Positions 21,001-33,431 of a stretch of DNA of 64,000 nucleotides are shown one piece after another. This DNA is from Paragonimus westermani (taxonomy: Eukaryota > Platyhelminthes > Trematoda > Plagiorchiida > Troglotrematidae), in assembly GCA_008508345.1 (NCBI GenBank), contig QNGE01000111.1, forward strand, positions 363,242 to 427,241, read 5' to 3'. The translations under genes were made by a program, and so were the position numbers. Below the pieces are notes generated by a model, which was given only the letters and a program-made list of their open reading frames with translations, made no database searches and was not told where the DNA came from. How positions within the stretch are numbered: the stretch's first letter is position 1; every line of letters starts with the position of its first letter.

Positions 21001-22375
21001 ATGTTCACTTCCGTGTCTGTCTGTATGACTGATGTCTTAAGACACGACTTCCAACCCGTGGAACTCTATCTCACTGTTTAAAATTCGTTACAGGTCCATG
21101 AATGCACGAAATATTACTCCGGAGAACGTCACATAATTTGCGTCTTCTCTGCGCTGTTCCTGTTCAAATGGTGTTTGTTGAGATTGTAGTTCTATACAAA
21201 CAGCCCTACATTAGTGGAACTATTGAAAAATGCTTACGGTGAAACGAGGAAAATGTTCTCGGTAGTCAGTGTTACTCGGAGAAAATGGGTGCGAGTTCTA
21301 CAAAACGCAGATACGAACGACGTCACAATCATGGGCTTGTAAACTAATGCGTAGCACTGTCTCCTCATCTGTGCGTCAACTGAATGTTGTTAAGTATTAT
21401 GGTGCTTATGGAAGATAAACACAAGAGTGTATTTCGTATTTAGAATACAGCTGGCCAGCGGGATCGTTTATGGATACCATAAGACCAGCATTGAAGAAGG
21501 CATTGAGGTGCTAGTATTTATTTCCCCTTTTCACCCACCTATCACTGCAGGCTGTCACTGATTTCTGTGCTGTTGTAACAGAGGGTCTGTTAATATACGT
21601 TACCCAGGTCCTAAGTGGTTTTATCGATGCATTACTTCAAAACGATTTTTCTCGCCTTTACTTTAATTCCTAGCCTGTCATCGAGAAAATGTCCACCACG
21701 AACACAGATATGTTTGACGGAGGTTCTTGAAGGCAGCTAGTCTCAGTGGCTATCCGTTAAATAGTCGATGACTGGTTCGACCTGTTTCTAACCAATTGGG
21801 CTAATTCTTAATGAATTGAGCTTAAGTCCCGTGAACAGCTATCATTTAAGTGTTCACTCGCTAGAGTCCCGATTGTTCTAAGATGAAATTTACAGCACTC
21901 CGTATTCTGTTGGGTTGCAACGGTCATTTAATATTGACCGTTAGACTGAACGTGCCTGAAAGTTACTCTCAAAATATCAAGCGATTCCTCCAATCCTGTC
22001 CAAGTATTGTCATAATGTTCCATTCTGAGGTCAACCGACTGAGCAAAACGGTGGTGTTCACCTACGAGTTTGACCATTGTTGACCTACAATAACGTAGGC
22101 TAATTGACATCGTATAATTGCTCTGGTGCTATATTCGGAGTTGCTACTTGGTTAGCCCAGTAAAATGATCATAACTTCTGGTTGTACGGGTGGCTCAACC
22201 ATATCGACGTACACATCCGGTTTAGCACACTGTGGTATCCATCATTCTCCTGTAGCTCGTAAAAGTTCACTTAGTTCTACAGTGCGATGTAGTGGCCCAT
22301 CCGTTCAAAGTATTGCTACAGTTTTCACTACACATAGTCCACAATTTAATGTTCATCTAGAACCCTTGTAGGTTT
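21001..22375. other. unassigned stretch
   Basis: No recognisable gene or repeat. A Ser/Thr-rich frame at 22165-22371 is unremarkable. Confidence 0.3.
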
Positions 22376-22700
22376 TTGGAACTGTATGTACTGGTCTCGT
22401 CTCGATATCTTTGTTCTGTACCCTTTGAAATATCGAAGACCACGTGGAGCTCTCAGTCTTACTGGGAGACGAACTCTGCTCTCGCAGATCCAAATGATCC
22501 CAACTAAACTTGTTCAAAGTATGATCTCAAACATTTGTCAAGTAGCATATTTTCTGTTACAGGGCGGTAGCCAACTAGAAGAGCATTTCACTTCCTGCTG
22601 GATGAACTTTACAACATTGTTGGTTTCTCTGGTTTGGTATGTGAACAACAAAGCCTTGCTTTTCCTCATCTATTGTCAAACCTACGCTGACACTGTGTTC
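22376..22700 (+). mobile_element. LINE post-RT scrap
   Basis: The plus strand reads RLDIFVLYPLKYRRPRGALSL (22395-22457), the counterpart of the LDLFPLEYRRLRGDLIL motif of CR1/jockey-like elements. Only weak traces of the following domain can be read, and the upstream RT is not recognised. Confidence 0.5.
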
Positions 22701-23750
22701 ATGAGGAGTGCTACGCTCCGTGATTATGTTTCGAGAAATCTGATGTCAGCACGACATCAGATGAAGAATAGTGTAAGCCTTTTGAATCTGGGGTTTCAGC
22801 TGTGTTATTGACTGACTTAATTGTTCAACTTTCCAACGACCTACTAACCTTCAAAGACTGTCCTCATCTGCAAAGTTTGAACCAACAGCCACTTCGTTTG
22901 TATCAGCTATTCGGTCGAAATTCGCGATTATACGTCGCATTTTTGCTGCCTTCGTTGTAACGGAATTTGATCAGACAGTTTAAAACGACTTAACAACCAC
23001 GATGGAATGACTCTGTTTGCCTATTTCGGCTAGAACAGAACGCGGTTAACCTGAAGGACCAGTCGCTTATGAGACGGTGGACTGTCGCCCAATTTCATGC
23101 CAAGCTCTTTTTCGGTGATGTGACGAGATTTGGCATAACGTTGAACAATTCATTTCGAAAAGATCACTTGAAAGAATAAATTATCTCTATCATAGCGACT
23201 GCCTCCAAGATAAGACGTAGGCATCTGTCACTTGCGACTGTCACGCATGTTTCAGTAGTGAGTACTGTTCTGTAGACAGTGATTTGATTTTGCTTACACA
23301 CTTGATGTTAATTTTTGTGTACAAGCATCGTATGCCAGATTACAGGTTATTTGGTGCCAACTTCTAATTGCAGTTTTGATTAAGATCTTCATTCGTAGGC
23401 CTTCTCGCCCAGACTGAAATCCAAAAAAAACCTGCGCAGCAGTCTAATTTCACGTCGATTTTATGTTGTATGCCGTGAAGCGCTGTGCGATCGGAACGCC
23501 CAGATGGCCATTGAACACGAACGTTATGCTCAGTCACCCAACTTTATTGAGAACAGGATATTGTTGTTGACGTTCACATGCGGATAATGATTCCCGCTTC
23601 GACCGAGAACGCCAGTGAAGGAAGTTATTTGAGTGCCAAGAATACATATAAAATTAAAGGGATTTTTTATCATCAAACAATTTTAGGAGTTATAGTAACT
23701 CGAATTCAAACGGTATGTTGCAACTGCAGTGTACGTTTTAGGGGATAATG
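22701..23750. other. 3' flank of the GT31 gene
   Basis: No coding region is recognised. No clear AATAAA was found on the minus strand just below 23,751. Confidence 0.3.
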
Positions 23751-24366
23751 CTAGACTGCGTACTGCATGACTGCACTTCTAGTCAAGGCATTCTCCCATA
23801 AACGCCGAAAGGTTTCCGGGAGGTATTCACTATGGTAGCACGTGAGGAAAATGTTGTTCAACAATTGTTCCGAATCCACTTTTGGACCGACGCGGTCGTA
23901 CGCATGCCCTGGGATAAATTTCTGTCTCTTGAATCCCAAATTGTCTGCTAACATCCCTGTCACATATACATCGTCGATCCAAATAGGCCGGGTAAATAAT
24001 GAACATAGGTACAAATATGGAACCAGTTCCGCCTCTATAATGTAACCAAATCCCTCACAATAAGTTGGAAATATGTTTTTCGGAAATTCCTTAGCAGTAA
24101 TGGTCCATTTGTTGTGCTGTTTGTTCGTGTGCGGGCGAGACGGTTTAGCTCCGCTAGTCGCAGTGCAATAGAACCCGGGGGTCGATTTCAACCGATCAAC
24201 GCGAAGAAATCGGGTCAAATGAAAAATATCCACAAAGGTGTCATCATCCACCTTAACCACATAATCCAACCAGGGACATTCGGCCAAAGTGAGCCACTCG
24301 ATGACGGTGAGGTGCTTGTGAGTCATGTTGTGGTAGTTCTCGGTGAAATTCCTTTGAACCAAATCG
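23751..24366 (-). CDS. beta-1,3-galactosyltransferase-like (GT31), exon 2 (catalytic half)
   Basis: The final coding exon of a type II Golgi glycosyltransferase of family GT31, which transfers galactose or N-acetylglucosamine in beta-1,3 linkage onto glycoproteins and glycolipids in the secretory pathway. It starts at 24366 after a strong acceptor (pyrimidine-rich tract ending TTTTACAG) and ends with TAG at 23751. In the joined protein it supplies residues 172-375. Motifs are DLVQRNFTENYHNMTHKHL (the family D.VQ.DF.D.Y.NLT.K box), KVDDDTF with the metal-binding DDD at 211-213, TYCEGFGYII (in place of YCSGGGYVLS), and IDDVYVTGM near 301-308. N-glycosylation sequons occur at NFT and NMT. An upstream ATG at 24416 is open but intronic. 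Exact acceptor substrate cannot be told. Confidence 0.88.
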
Positions 24367-26129
24367 CTGTAAAAGGAATGAGTAAAATCGATAAGCTGTG
24401 GTAAACTTTGATTCATTTAAACTTAGTCTAAAGTTGACCATTTCTTTTGGCCTTCTGTAGTGCCTATACCCTTCTGGTTTCCTCGTCGTCGTACTAAAAA
24501 TATAAAATTGTAGCCCAAGTAGCGACGGGATATTGCCACGTGGATGATGTTCAGTTAGTTTAATGAGCCAACAGTAACTGTGCTAGTCCATCAACGTCCA
24601 AACTAATGCTTACATTTTCCAGTAAACGTTTTACTGCACCCAAAGTCTGCGTACAGGCAAATAAATGAAAGAGGGGCTATTGTCTAAAAAAATACATAAA
24701 ACAACGTTCGGGATGTGGTTGGAATAATAGTTGTAGTAACTAACCTTTTTGTTTGGACGATGTGATTCCGATAATGGTTGCTTTGATAATTCTTGGTGTT
24801 ACACACACCCGTTTGCGTCGTTACAATGCTTTACACCATCCACTTCGTCTATTCGAAAGGATGCGATCAAAGTGTGCAAAATTTTATCTGTAGGTCACTT
24901 CATATCCTCCCGTTGGATTAATAACACTAGGTTACCTAACAAATTTTTCCAGCAACACTGATGAATTTAAGGTGATAAGTGATAGAACTATTGTAGTTTG
25001 CTTGATATGTCTGACATTCTTTGTTTTGTGCAGCATAACAATTTGGCTTCTTTTAATTTGTTTTGATTTGTCTGCAAAAGTCGTTAATAGCTTTTGCTTT
25101 CATATCACATTTTACTTGCATGCAGTGAACAATTCTGACGAAGTTTCTGTCATGTGGAGAATGTCTCTTGTCTGAACAATCACTGTGTAATTTGCCACTT
25201 GTTGTTACTTGACGCAATACCAGCTTCATCTGTAGTTGATTGTATTTTTTTCCCCGTTGATTCGTGGTTACTGATCAAGGTCGTCTTACGATCACTCTTT
25301 CAAACGGTGGTTCCACTGTTTAGTTTGAGTAGTTGTTGAGTTCACCTTCAATGGAAGACTGCAATTTGGATGAACAATTTTGTCATCAGAATCATATAAA
25401 TTTGAGTGGTTCAGGTCGCTTTTGTGATGTTTTCAGGAGTCTATGGTATAAGGCCGTGTTTTCAGAACTACCAATGACCTGTCATTTAGGGCGGTATCCT
25501 CCTCCACTGACAGCTTGGTTGTCATCGATGTCAATTTTTTGAACTTCCCTGACTTGTTGAGTGGAGTTCACACCAAGCAGCAACTCAATCTCTTATCTGA
25601 AGTGAATGCAACTAACCGCGAACGAACTGGCGCAGAACTGCTTGAACATGGCTGATCCGTGTCATGCAATCTGGGGAAACTAACCCATTAATTGCAGACT
25701 AATGCCAGACTGTTGACTCATCCACCGTTAACAGCAAGTGGGCTATCATTGACCTGGCTGACAGTTGGGAAATTGAGCGCATTTCCTGTATTAGGACACT
25801 ATCAGTTTGGCAACAATTAAATGTGTACAGTAGTTAGTATCCGTTAATAAGGAACTGCGTGGCTTGGTGAAGGATAGGCGCCTTCTGTGGGGTGCAGCTT
25901 TGTTACAACTGGACACAATCTTACGGTGCTGCGTCACACATGATTGTTTCACTTCATAGATAAATAGGTTGTTATAGAAGGAAAAAGAATCTGTACTTGT
26001 GCGTTCCTGTTTTTGTGGTGGTCCATAAAGGATTGTGCTAGACGGTTAATCGGCCTAGAGAAAAAGTGAATAGAACTAGATGACGGGTAAATTCAATGAA
26101 GCTGCTCGCTGCAATCATTTTAGTTATGA

Positions 26130-27415
26130 ACAACATTCATTCAGACATACACAGTTGATGACCTGTGAGTATAGCGGTTAGAAGACTGGTAGTGCTGGTT
26201 GTTTCTCACATATGTCAGTCTTAATACTCTCAACCACTTAAGCCGTGACTACAGGGTTGAACGATGCGTTCCAATGTGAACAGACCCTAACTGTGAAACA
26301 ATTCTGTTCACAAAGTAACATACCTGTTCCGTAACTCGGTTTCAGCGAGTGATCTCTTAAACGTTCATCCTTATTTAATGGGAGGAGATGTGTCAATGGG
26401 TAACCCGGTGTGTGGAGTATTTTGTAACTAAGAATTAGGTCTTCCATGAGATATCTGTAATTTATCGGGAACTGGCCCAATTCTGCCAGTCTTTCCGAGT
26501 AGAGGGTTTTCCTGAGACTCATAATTCTCTAATGGCTAATGTATGAACATTTTCACTACGCGCCAAATCTCTCTTAAGAAAGATGTCAGGCCTGTATGTT
26601 CGCTTCCAGGTGTGGGCGGATTATGGAGACGGACATAAGAAGAAACACTTCAGAGTGGAAGGTTCCACAAATTGTTTCTAGAGGGTTCCGGGCTATTTGT
26701 GCTTTTATAGCCACACCAGGACAATTTGTAGACAAACTTAAACTGTCTGCCACTATGGTACCTAGATCTCTTTCGCATACTGACACGAGCAGCTTTGTGT
26801 CGCCATGGTATTAGTCAGTACGAATTTGATCGCCAACTTGCATGACTTCACGGTTGCGGACATTGGACAGCAAGTTACTTTTTATGGATAACTGATTTAG
26901 ACAGTTGCAATCTTCCTAAAATATCAGCACATTTTCCGGGCACTCTAGGACTCGTCAGAGCCTTGTGTTATCAGCGTATATGGCAATCAACGAGTTGACC
27001 ATACTGGGTAGTTCGAAGACGAAAAGGATGAATAACAAGGGTCCTGAGACGTATCCTTGCGGAACACTGTTGTTGGCTGGAAACCACTCTGACAGCCGTC
27101 CATTTACCTGGACGTTGAACCGAACTTCAATCAAATGGTCCTGTAAGTTGGTTCATTGACATCTGCTGCCTAAAGCTGCCTACTCTGCTAACACCGATAT
27201 GGTGCGTAATGGTGTTTGGAGCGCATCTAGCATTACATACTTGTGTGGTGAAGGTCGTACATCCGGAAGACTTCCATGCGTCATGTAATTTCTGTACCGG
27301 AAATCAAGTAAGTGGTAAAAAATATACGCTTTGTAGCCAATTCTTGTACCTGCTAATGTAGCTGGACATCCTCCATGATATGTGGTCAACAAAGTTGAGA
27401 ATTGAGCTCAAGGTT
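26130..27415 (-). mobile_element. CR1/jockey-type LINE fragment inside the GT31 intron
   Basis: From high to low coordinates the minus strand reads FVDHISWRMSSYISRYKNWLQS (about 27,395), FNVQVNGRLSEWFPANNSVPQG and SGPLLFILFVFELPS (about 27,120-27,010), AIYADNTRL (about 26,980; catalytic box YADN instead of YADD), CERDLGTIVADSLSLSTNC (about 26,780), VSIIRPHLEANIQA (about 26,620) and ELGQFPINYRYLMEDLILSYKIL (about 26,480). This is a long, ordered RT-to-C-terminus segment with a few stops and shifts. The EN domain is missing, consistent with 5' truncation. Confidence 0.8.
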
Positions 27416-27639
27416 AGGGCTTGCCAATGAGTTGACGGTCAACTTGAGGTTACCTAACCAAAACATTCAGAAACTAATTAGTGATCCGGTTGTGATGCTA
27501 GGGGGGCCCGGTTAGAGAGCATGGCAAGAATTTCTACGGTGCTCTCTTCTTACAAATTGAAGACCACCCACAATAGTAAGATATCCTCACCAAATTTGGT
27601 GTGAATGAAGCATGTTGTTGATAAACAGATTGACAATAA

Positions 27640-27872
27640 TACAACGTTATGAACAAGTTGTAATACTCTACGTTTCAATCACCTCGGGTGGCCTTCTTCA
27701 GGAGTGTTGTAATCAAAATCACATAGGAACAGAGGTCACACGGGATTTGCCGTGGTTAGGTCAATTTGTGCTGCATCTGACTTGGTTGGTCTCATCCTTT
27801 GCCCATTAAGTGGGAGTGTGACAGCTGTAGATAAGACGCGTCCGTGTCTGGTGCTGTTTATCCATCCACGCC
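27640..27872 (-). repeat. dispersed repeat family A, copy 2
   Basis: Inverted relative to copy 1 at 3880-4110. On the minus strand the terminal part has CTGAAGA, then a GC-rich hairpin, GATTGAAACGT and a GTAGAGTATTAC hairpin. These are the same elements as in copy 1, with substitutions. Weaker similarity may continue to about 28,000. Confidence 0.6.
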
Positions 27873-29604
27873 ACCAGACACACACCCTCGTTCTGTGAAT
27901 GGTGAATCGTGTGAGTAGGCTCTCCGCACAATCGCACTCACATTGTTTGTGCTCGTGCCATTAAAAGGACACTCCTAGCTTCTAACCCAGTAAACAGTCT
28001 TGTGAAGGAATATAGACCACTATACAGCCAGAGCATCCAAGCGCAGGCTGGCGACTGTCAACCAGTCCGTGTGGACCGTCAAGGTCATTTCCTGTACCAC
28101 TGTGTTTCATTCACAACATTTTCGTTTCTCCAACATTACAGGACCATACAGGTTGTTGCATTTGAGCGTTGAAGTACTAAAACGTCAACCATCATAAAAT
28201 GAAAATATGACACAGACCATTAAATGTTAATTGTCAGCTTGATGGCACGATATTTACGTGTGGCGGTTCGAATACTCTTCCAAGGAAATGAATTCTCATG
28301 AGCTGAACACTCGTTTTTCAACTGCACGTTCGGTCACATGACATTTTTCTGTTGTCACTGGGGCTATGTGAGCCCAGATGATGAAGACTAATAACTTAAG
28401 GGTAGCTACAGCATAAGCGTATTGTAAAATTGGCAGGGTAAGTCTGCGTGCGTATGCTAGCTATCTATAATGGGCTGTGCATTAATAATTTCCTATCACA
28501 GGTTTGTTACCTAATTGAGACTCGAAGACAATCAGCTATTCTGGACGAATTTTCTCGTACACGTGCGCAAAGTCAATCCACTTTGCCAACAAATTTAGGC
28601 GACGAGCCTACAGTTATTTCAGACTGGTTACTGTATAATAGGCGCTCTGTTCAGATTTCCCTGTAGGCCAATCGATTCTCAGACATCATCTACAACCGAA
28701 GTGTTTGGCAACTACCCCCGAAATCTCATTACAAAATATAAATATATAAAACTCTATTTCATTGCAGGGATTTCTCTTACGTTGGAAACCCTTCCAGGAA
28801 CTCAGAAGAATATTGATACCTCTTATATGAGAGTATTAGTACTCTCCATATGTAAGTGGTAATGTCTGAGAAAATTTATTGACTGGATATTGGTCCGTGG
28901 TTGATGACGAAACCAGAGATTCAATATTTGGAAGGTTGTGGGATGCAACCGACGTGGTCACTGAGGATGGGAATGTTAAGAGTTCAAAGGCAGCTTAGAA
29001 TGAATCTCATCGTTCCCAAGGGAAAACATGGACCCCCCCAATGGTAATGTGATAATATTTGACGGTAGGATATATACCAATCTTACTGTTATCTCTTACG
29101 GTACCACGAGAGTTGATGCTTTCACCATGAAAGCAACATTCCTCACCGTGATCACTATACCGATGTAAGAGAGATAGGGGCAGGTATAGTGCTCTAGGTG
29201 GTGGAGCACACAGATCAACTAGGAATAGATGGATAACCCCGACGGTTTCTGCCAGTATGACAACATTGATGGTTTCGTTGGTAATTGCGTTTGTCGGTTA
29301 TGAGGTCGGCGAAGTCCTTTGTTAGTAATATCAACTATGTGTTTAACGTCGGAATGAATTTCGGTTTGTGACGTGAACCTCAACACGGACCCTTCTTTGA
29401 TCAGGAAATTGTGCTTTAAACCATCCTGTCGACGGAATCATAACGGCTGGGTTGTATGACAACCAAACACCATTGAGACAGGGAGTAGCGATACCTTACA
29501 AAATTTTCTGTCACAAAGTAACTAAGCCAATTGCTTCTCCGATACAGAAGTTAGCTATTCGGTAAACTAATGAATGTTCGTAAGTGCAACGGATGCGGCC
29601 TCAC

Positions 29605-29970
29605 TCAATGAGTTTGTACTTACTGGTGAATAGTAGAGGGTTTTAGTTCTGTACAAACTGAGCATCACTCGCAATTGATCGCAGCTGACATACCCATCAA
29701 CTTTCCAGTCGGCCTGTTCCGGAAAGAGACACTAGAGTCGAGTTTCGCTCTCATTAAAGCTGCTCAGTAGTGAATACCTTTGCCATAGCCGACTGTAACA
29801 GCTGTGATCAGTTGTGGGTGATGTCTACATGAACAACACTTGTCACCGTGTGACGTGAAAATGTAAATCAATGAACCTCATGTAAAATTACCAAAAAGCA
29901 GATGGGCATTATTCTATCTGAATACATTGATTGGTGAATGTTCTCAAATGCCACTTTTACTTAAATGCTC
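29605..29970 (+). repeat. dispersed repeat family B, diverged copy in the GT31 intron
   Basis: Aligns co-linearly with 50,556-50,965 (right arm of the palindrome). Shared blocks include GATCGCAGCTG, the GTGACGTGAAAAT segment, ATTACCAA.AAGCAGAT and the ATGCTCAGG end. Divergence is substantial (many substitutions and small gaps), so it is an old copy. Confidence 0.65.
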
Positions 29971-32919
29971 AGGTCACGCCTTCCACGAAACAACCGTGTT
30001 GACCATTACATCACTGATATCACAGAAGGTACGGCCGAATTATCAGCTCATCCACATTAGCCACGCTTAGCCACATTCGTTTAGAGTAATGTGCTGATTG
30101 CCCTATCGCTTTGAGAGGAGGCAGTAACTGTCCTGTTAACAGCAGTCGACTTTTTGATGTATGCCTCAGTAACGATGTAGCCTAGAAGAGCGTTAAGACG
30201 CGTCACGGATAGTGGATTTTGTGGACTGGGTTGATAAGTAATGAGGTTATCTTTGTGTGAATCATAGTCACAGCCCACTTGTAACTTTTTTGATTGTGTC
30301 TCACTTGGGCTGACGTCTGCCCCACTGGCTCGATAGGGGTAGGCAGTCTGCAGATAAACTGTTTGGTCCCCCAATCTCGTTAGATAGACAACATAATAGA
30401 TTATCGTTTTGTAAGACTGTGGCTCGTGTGCAAACATCTCTTTCGCTGGCACTCTTGCTGTTTCTTAGTTAACTGACTTACGCCTGTGGGTAAACACCTC
30501 ACTGTTCCCTAATACCTGAGGACGTTTTCAGGTTACACCAAAATGAAATCCAAGGTTCGGCGGATCACATCCAAAAAGTTCGAGGTGAATTTATGACTTA
30601 ATCCAATCCGGAAAGCGGTTTTCTTACTCTGCGATAAAAGTAACCTAGCGGAATACGCAGTCATTCAATGGATTCTAAGTACTGGTCGCATCTCTTTCTG
30701 ATCCGCAATGACAGTGCGCAGAATTTGCGCTATTTGCACACTAAATTGTCCCTTTATGGAAGTTCAGAGGGCCTGTACGATCTACTCATCAATGATCTGA
30801 AAGGAACTTGTGTACGGTTCGTATGTTAGTTTAAAATTTGCTGACTTTTAGTTTTATATTGTGCAAAATTACCTAATTATGGTTTAGGTGCCAATTTCTA
30901 ATTCCCAAGAGTAGGAATGACAAACGATAACTTGGGTATTTGAAAATGATTCTAACATGTGTCAACGTTTGTTTCACTGAAACGAAATTAGACAACATAA
31001 CAGGAGCTAATTTGTCTAAGTCGTCTGTTAAGAGAACATTTTATGTTCAGTACCTCACTGAACAATGAAGGTTAAACCAGAAAGAACGGATGAGAAACGG
31101 CAGATGTTGACTGCTGCAGATTGTTAGAAGTTATTAACTGCTATCTCAGTGTTTGAAACAGTCACCGCAGAGTACTTTGCATTCGAGCGTTAGGATTGTT
31201 CAGAGTACCTGCCGTAAATTCTAACGACAAATTTCAGCTTGTCTCTCATTATTCATGCCCTACTCCTAAGTTTATCACCGGCCACTTTCACATAATGCAA
31301 ACTTCTCACAAGGAACATCCCCAACCCTATCACTCCGCTTCCGCGATTAGACTAAGGTTTTTTGACGGTCTCAGCAAATGTATATTTTGAATATTGAAGC
31401 CAAACACGTTTTAACCTATCAATTCTACTGACAGAATGTACATGACTCGTTTGCATGAGTGTTTTCTTGTGCTCAGTTACTCATGCATTTGGCTGTTCAG
31501 TAGACGTGACTCGTCCACCCGCTGTTTGTCGAGTATAAACGTTGGAACGTCATATCCCAATGACTTTTATTCAGGTTGGAGCTTTGCATATATTCATTCA
31601 ACTGGTCTACTCATTCATTCACTTTTAACATATCTAAACATCCGGATGTTTTGCTTCTACAGAATGCTTTCTGTTAATTGTGATGCAGTGCACATTAATA
31701 TGAAGTTATTAAGAGTTTACCTTCTATGAACTATGAGTACGCTATCTTGTACCACCTTCTGGGTTTTTTGCACCTCAAGTACTTATCTTTTTTCCCGTGC
31801 ATTCCACCACACATGTATTGTTCTGCTGTAATTTTCTTAGCTGCTTAGGACATCTCAACCCAAACTGATTCTGACGAAGTTGATTATATTGTGAGCTATA
31901 TGGTCGCATTTAGATAACTGAAAATATCAACTGAAAAAACTTGTTCTGACAAAAATTACCCGTGGTTGGTAGTCGATACATTCGAAATAAAACTATCAGT
32001 TCCCTCAAGACCACTGTGTTATACTGTTGATAAGAAAACTTAAATATACTTCAAATTTTCGTGCCCTTTTATCAGCTGTTATTGTTCTCACAAAATCCAC
32101 TGTTTCTGACAAAATTATTGAGAGCACTATTTTATTTTATCCAACTGATCCGAATTGACCAACTTTGTTATCATCCGTTTTGATGTTCACAAAATACAGT
32201 AAACCAAATTAGCCTTGATTTTTGATATCACATGACGGTTTTGTCTTTCTCTGTCCCTTATTGATTATCGGATGACAAAATTGCAAACTGAATCCGCTAA
32301 GTTGATTGACATCCATTACGCCTGATTCTCTTAGCACTGCGGTTTACGTCAGCGTTAAATGATCGTCACCGGGATACACACATCTTTTCATTGTCAGAAT
32401 TTTTTTAAAACCTGGACGACCGGTTTTTGCTGAATGCGATTCTTGTGCACCAAACACACGTGTTTCTTACAGCATATACCGTCTGATTATTGGCACATTG
32501 AAGCACGTGCAGGGTTGATTGAATACCTATGATGGAACAACTGACCCCGAGGTACTACACTTTCCTAATGAATGGATTTAGCCGAACAGATTGTGTGAAT
32601 ACATGATCGCGACTTATATTTGTTTCAGAAAACACGACGGATCTCCATCTGTCTCATAAAAGATGTCAAACACTAGGGATTTTTTTCACAGTACACCACC
32701 TAATGGTCCTTGAAACTATGCATATCTCCTACGTCTTCCTTTGCGGTGATACCAATGTAATCGGGTAGTAGTACTGTATAGTTGGCGTAGTTATTTGGGT
32801 TATTTGACCTGTACACAACGCTTTCACCGTTTTGTATGTTCATGTAAACCATTTGCCAAAACATGCATATTTTCTTCGCGAGTAGTCTGCTCTCAACATG
32901 ATTCGGGTCAACCACTTAC

Positions 32920-33431
32920 CGATATATGGTATTTTCCCGATTAATTCTTATTTGTTCTTCGGGTTTGGGAGCCTGCCCAATAAAATACAAAATTCCAATC
33001 TTTTCTTCACCAACACGTCGGAGTGAGCCCCACGTCGACCTGATCAAGTTCCTTCTGTAACTATTGCCGGAATACGAATGCACCACAATAATTAACTTAA
33101 GGTGTGGCCTGTTTGAACAGAAGTCCCACTGCCCGATTGTGAATTTGCTCTCCTCCAGTAGAACAGGGTCCAAATCCGAGGGTTGGGTCGCACATCGACT
33201 GTACACAGCCCGAATATCGGAATTGCTTAGTTTCTCGTTTCTTTCCAGTGTGCGGATTAATCGGTGTATCGTTTGGGGCCAGTGCTGTTTGCGTCTATGG
33301 AACTCCTCCTCTGCCGTAGCCCATTCCCTTTTCGGTTTGAGCAGAATGGTATGTTGGAATTGCAATATTCTAGTGGACCACAACATTTCGGAGATGATAA
33401 TCAGTGTCAATGTTCGACACCCAAAACGCAT
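32920..33431 (-). CDS. beta-1,3-galactosyltransferase-like (GT31), exon 1 (anchor, stem and first motif)
   Basis: The first coding exon of the GT31 gene. ATG at 33429-33431, ending at 32920 with the first two bases of Arg171, followed by a perfect GTAAGT donor at 32919-32914. It encodes a short hydrophobic stretch near the N-terminus (LTLIII, residues 8-13, a weak signal anchor), a charged stem (about 30-105), then the conserved start of the catalytic domain: LKLIIVVHS (111-119), RRNLIRSTWGS (126-136), and ILYFIGQAP (147-155). Joining to exon 2 at 24366 gives 1,128 nt, exactly 376 codons with the stop, and a smooth ENTIYR-DLVQ junction. Directly upstream of the ATG the minus strand has ATCTACAG (33446-33439), a possible acceptor for a 5'UTR exon. 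Confidence 0.85.

Larger units (their letters stand above)
24367..32919 (-). other. 8,553-bp intron of the GT31 gene
   Basis: Bounded by GTAAGT (32919-32914) and TTTTACAG (24374-24367) on the minus strand, phase 2. It contains a same-strand LINE (26.13-27.42 kb), repeat A copy 2 (27.64-27.87 kb) and repeat B (29.6-29.97 kb). The remainder has short frames only, such as 30452-30081 minus (123 codons, unrecognised). Confidence 0.75.

Noticed and set aside
24367..24416. Upstream ATG at 24416 extending the GT31 catalytic exon
   Set aside because: An in-frame stop lies directly before it, the pyrimidine-rich acceptor ending at 24367 falls inside, and joining exon 1 at 24366 restores the family motif and an exact codon count.
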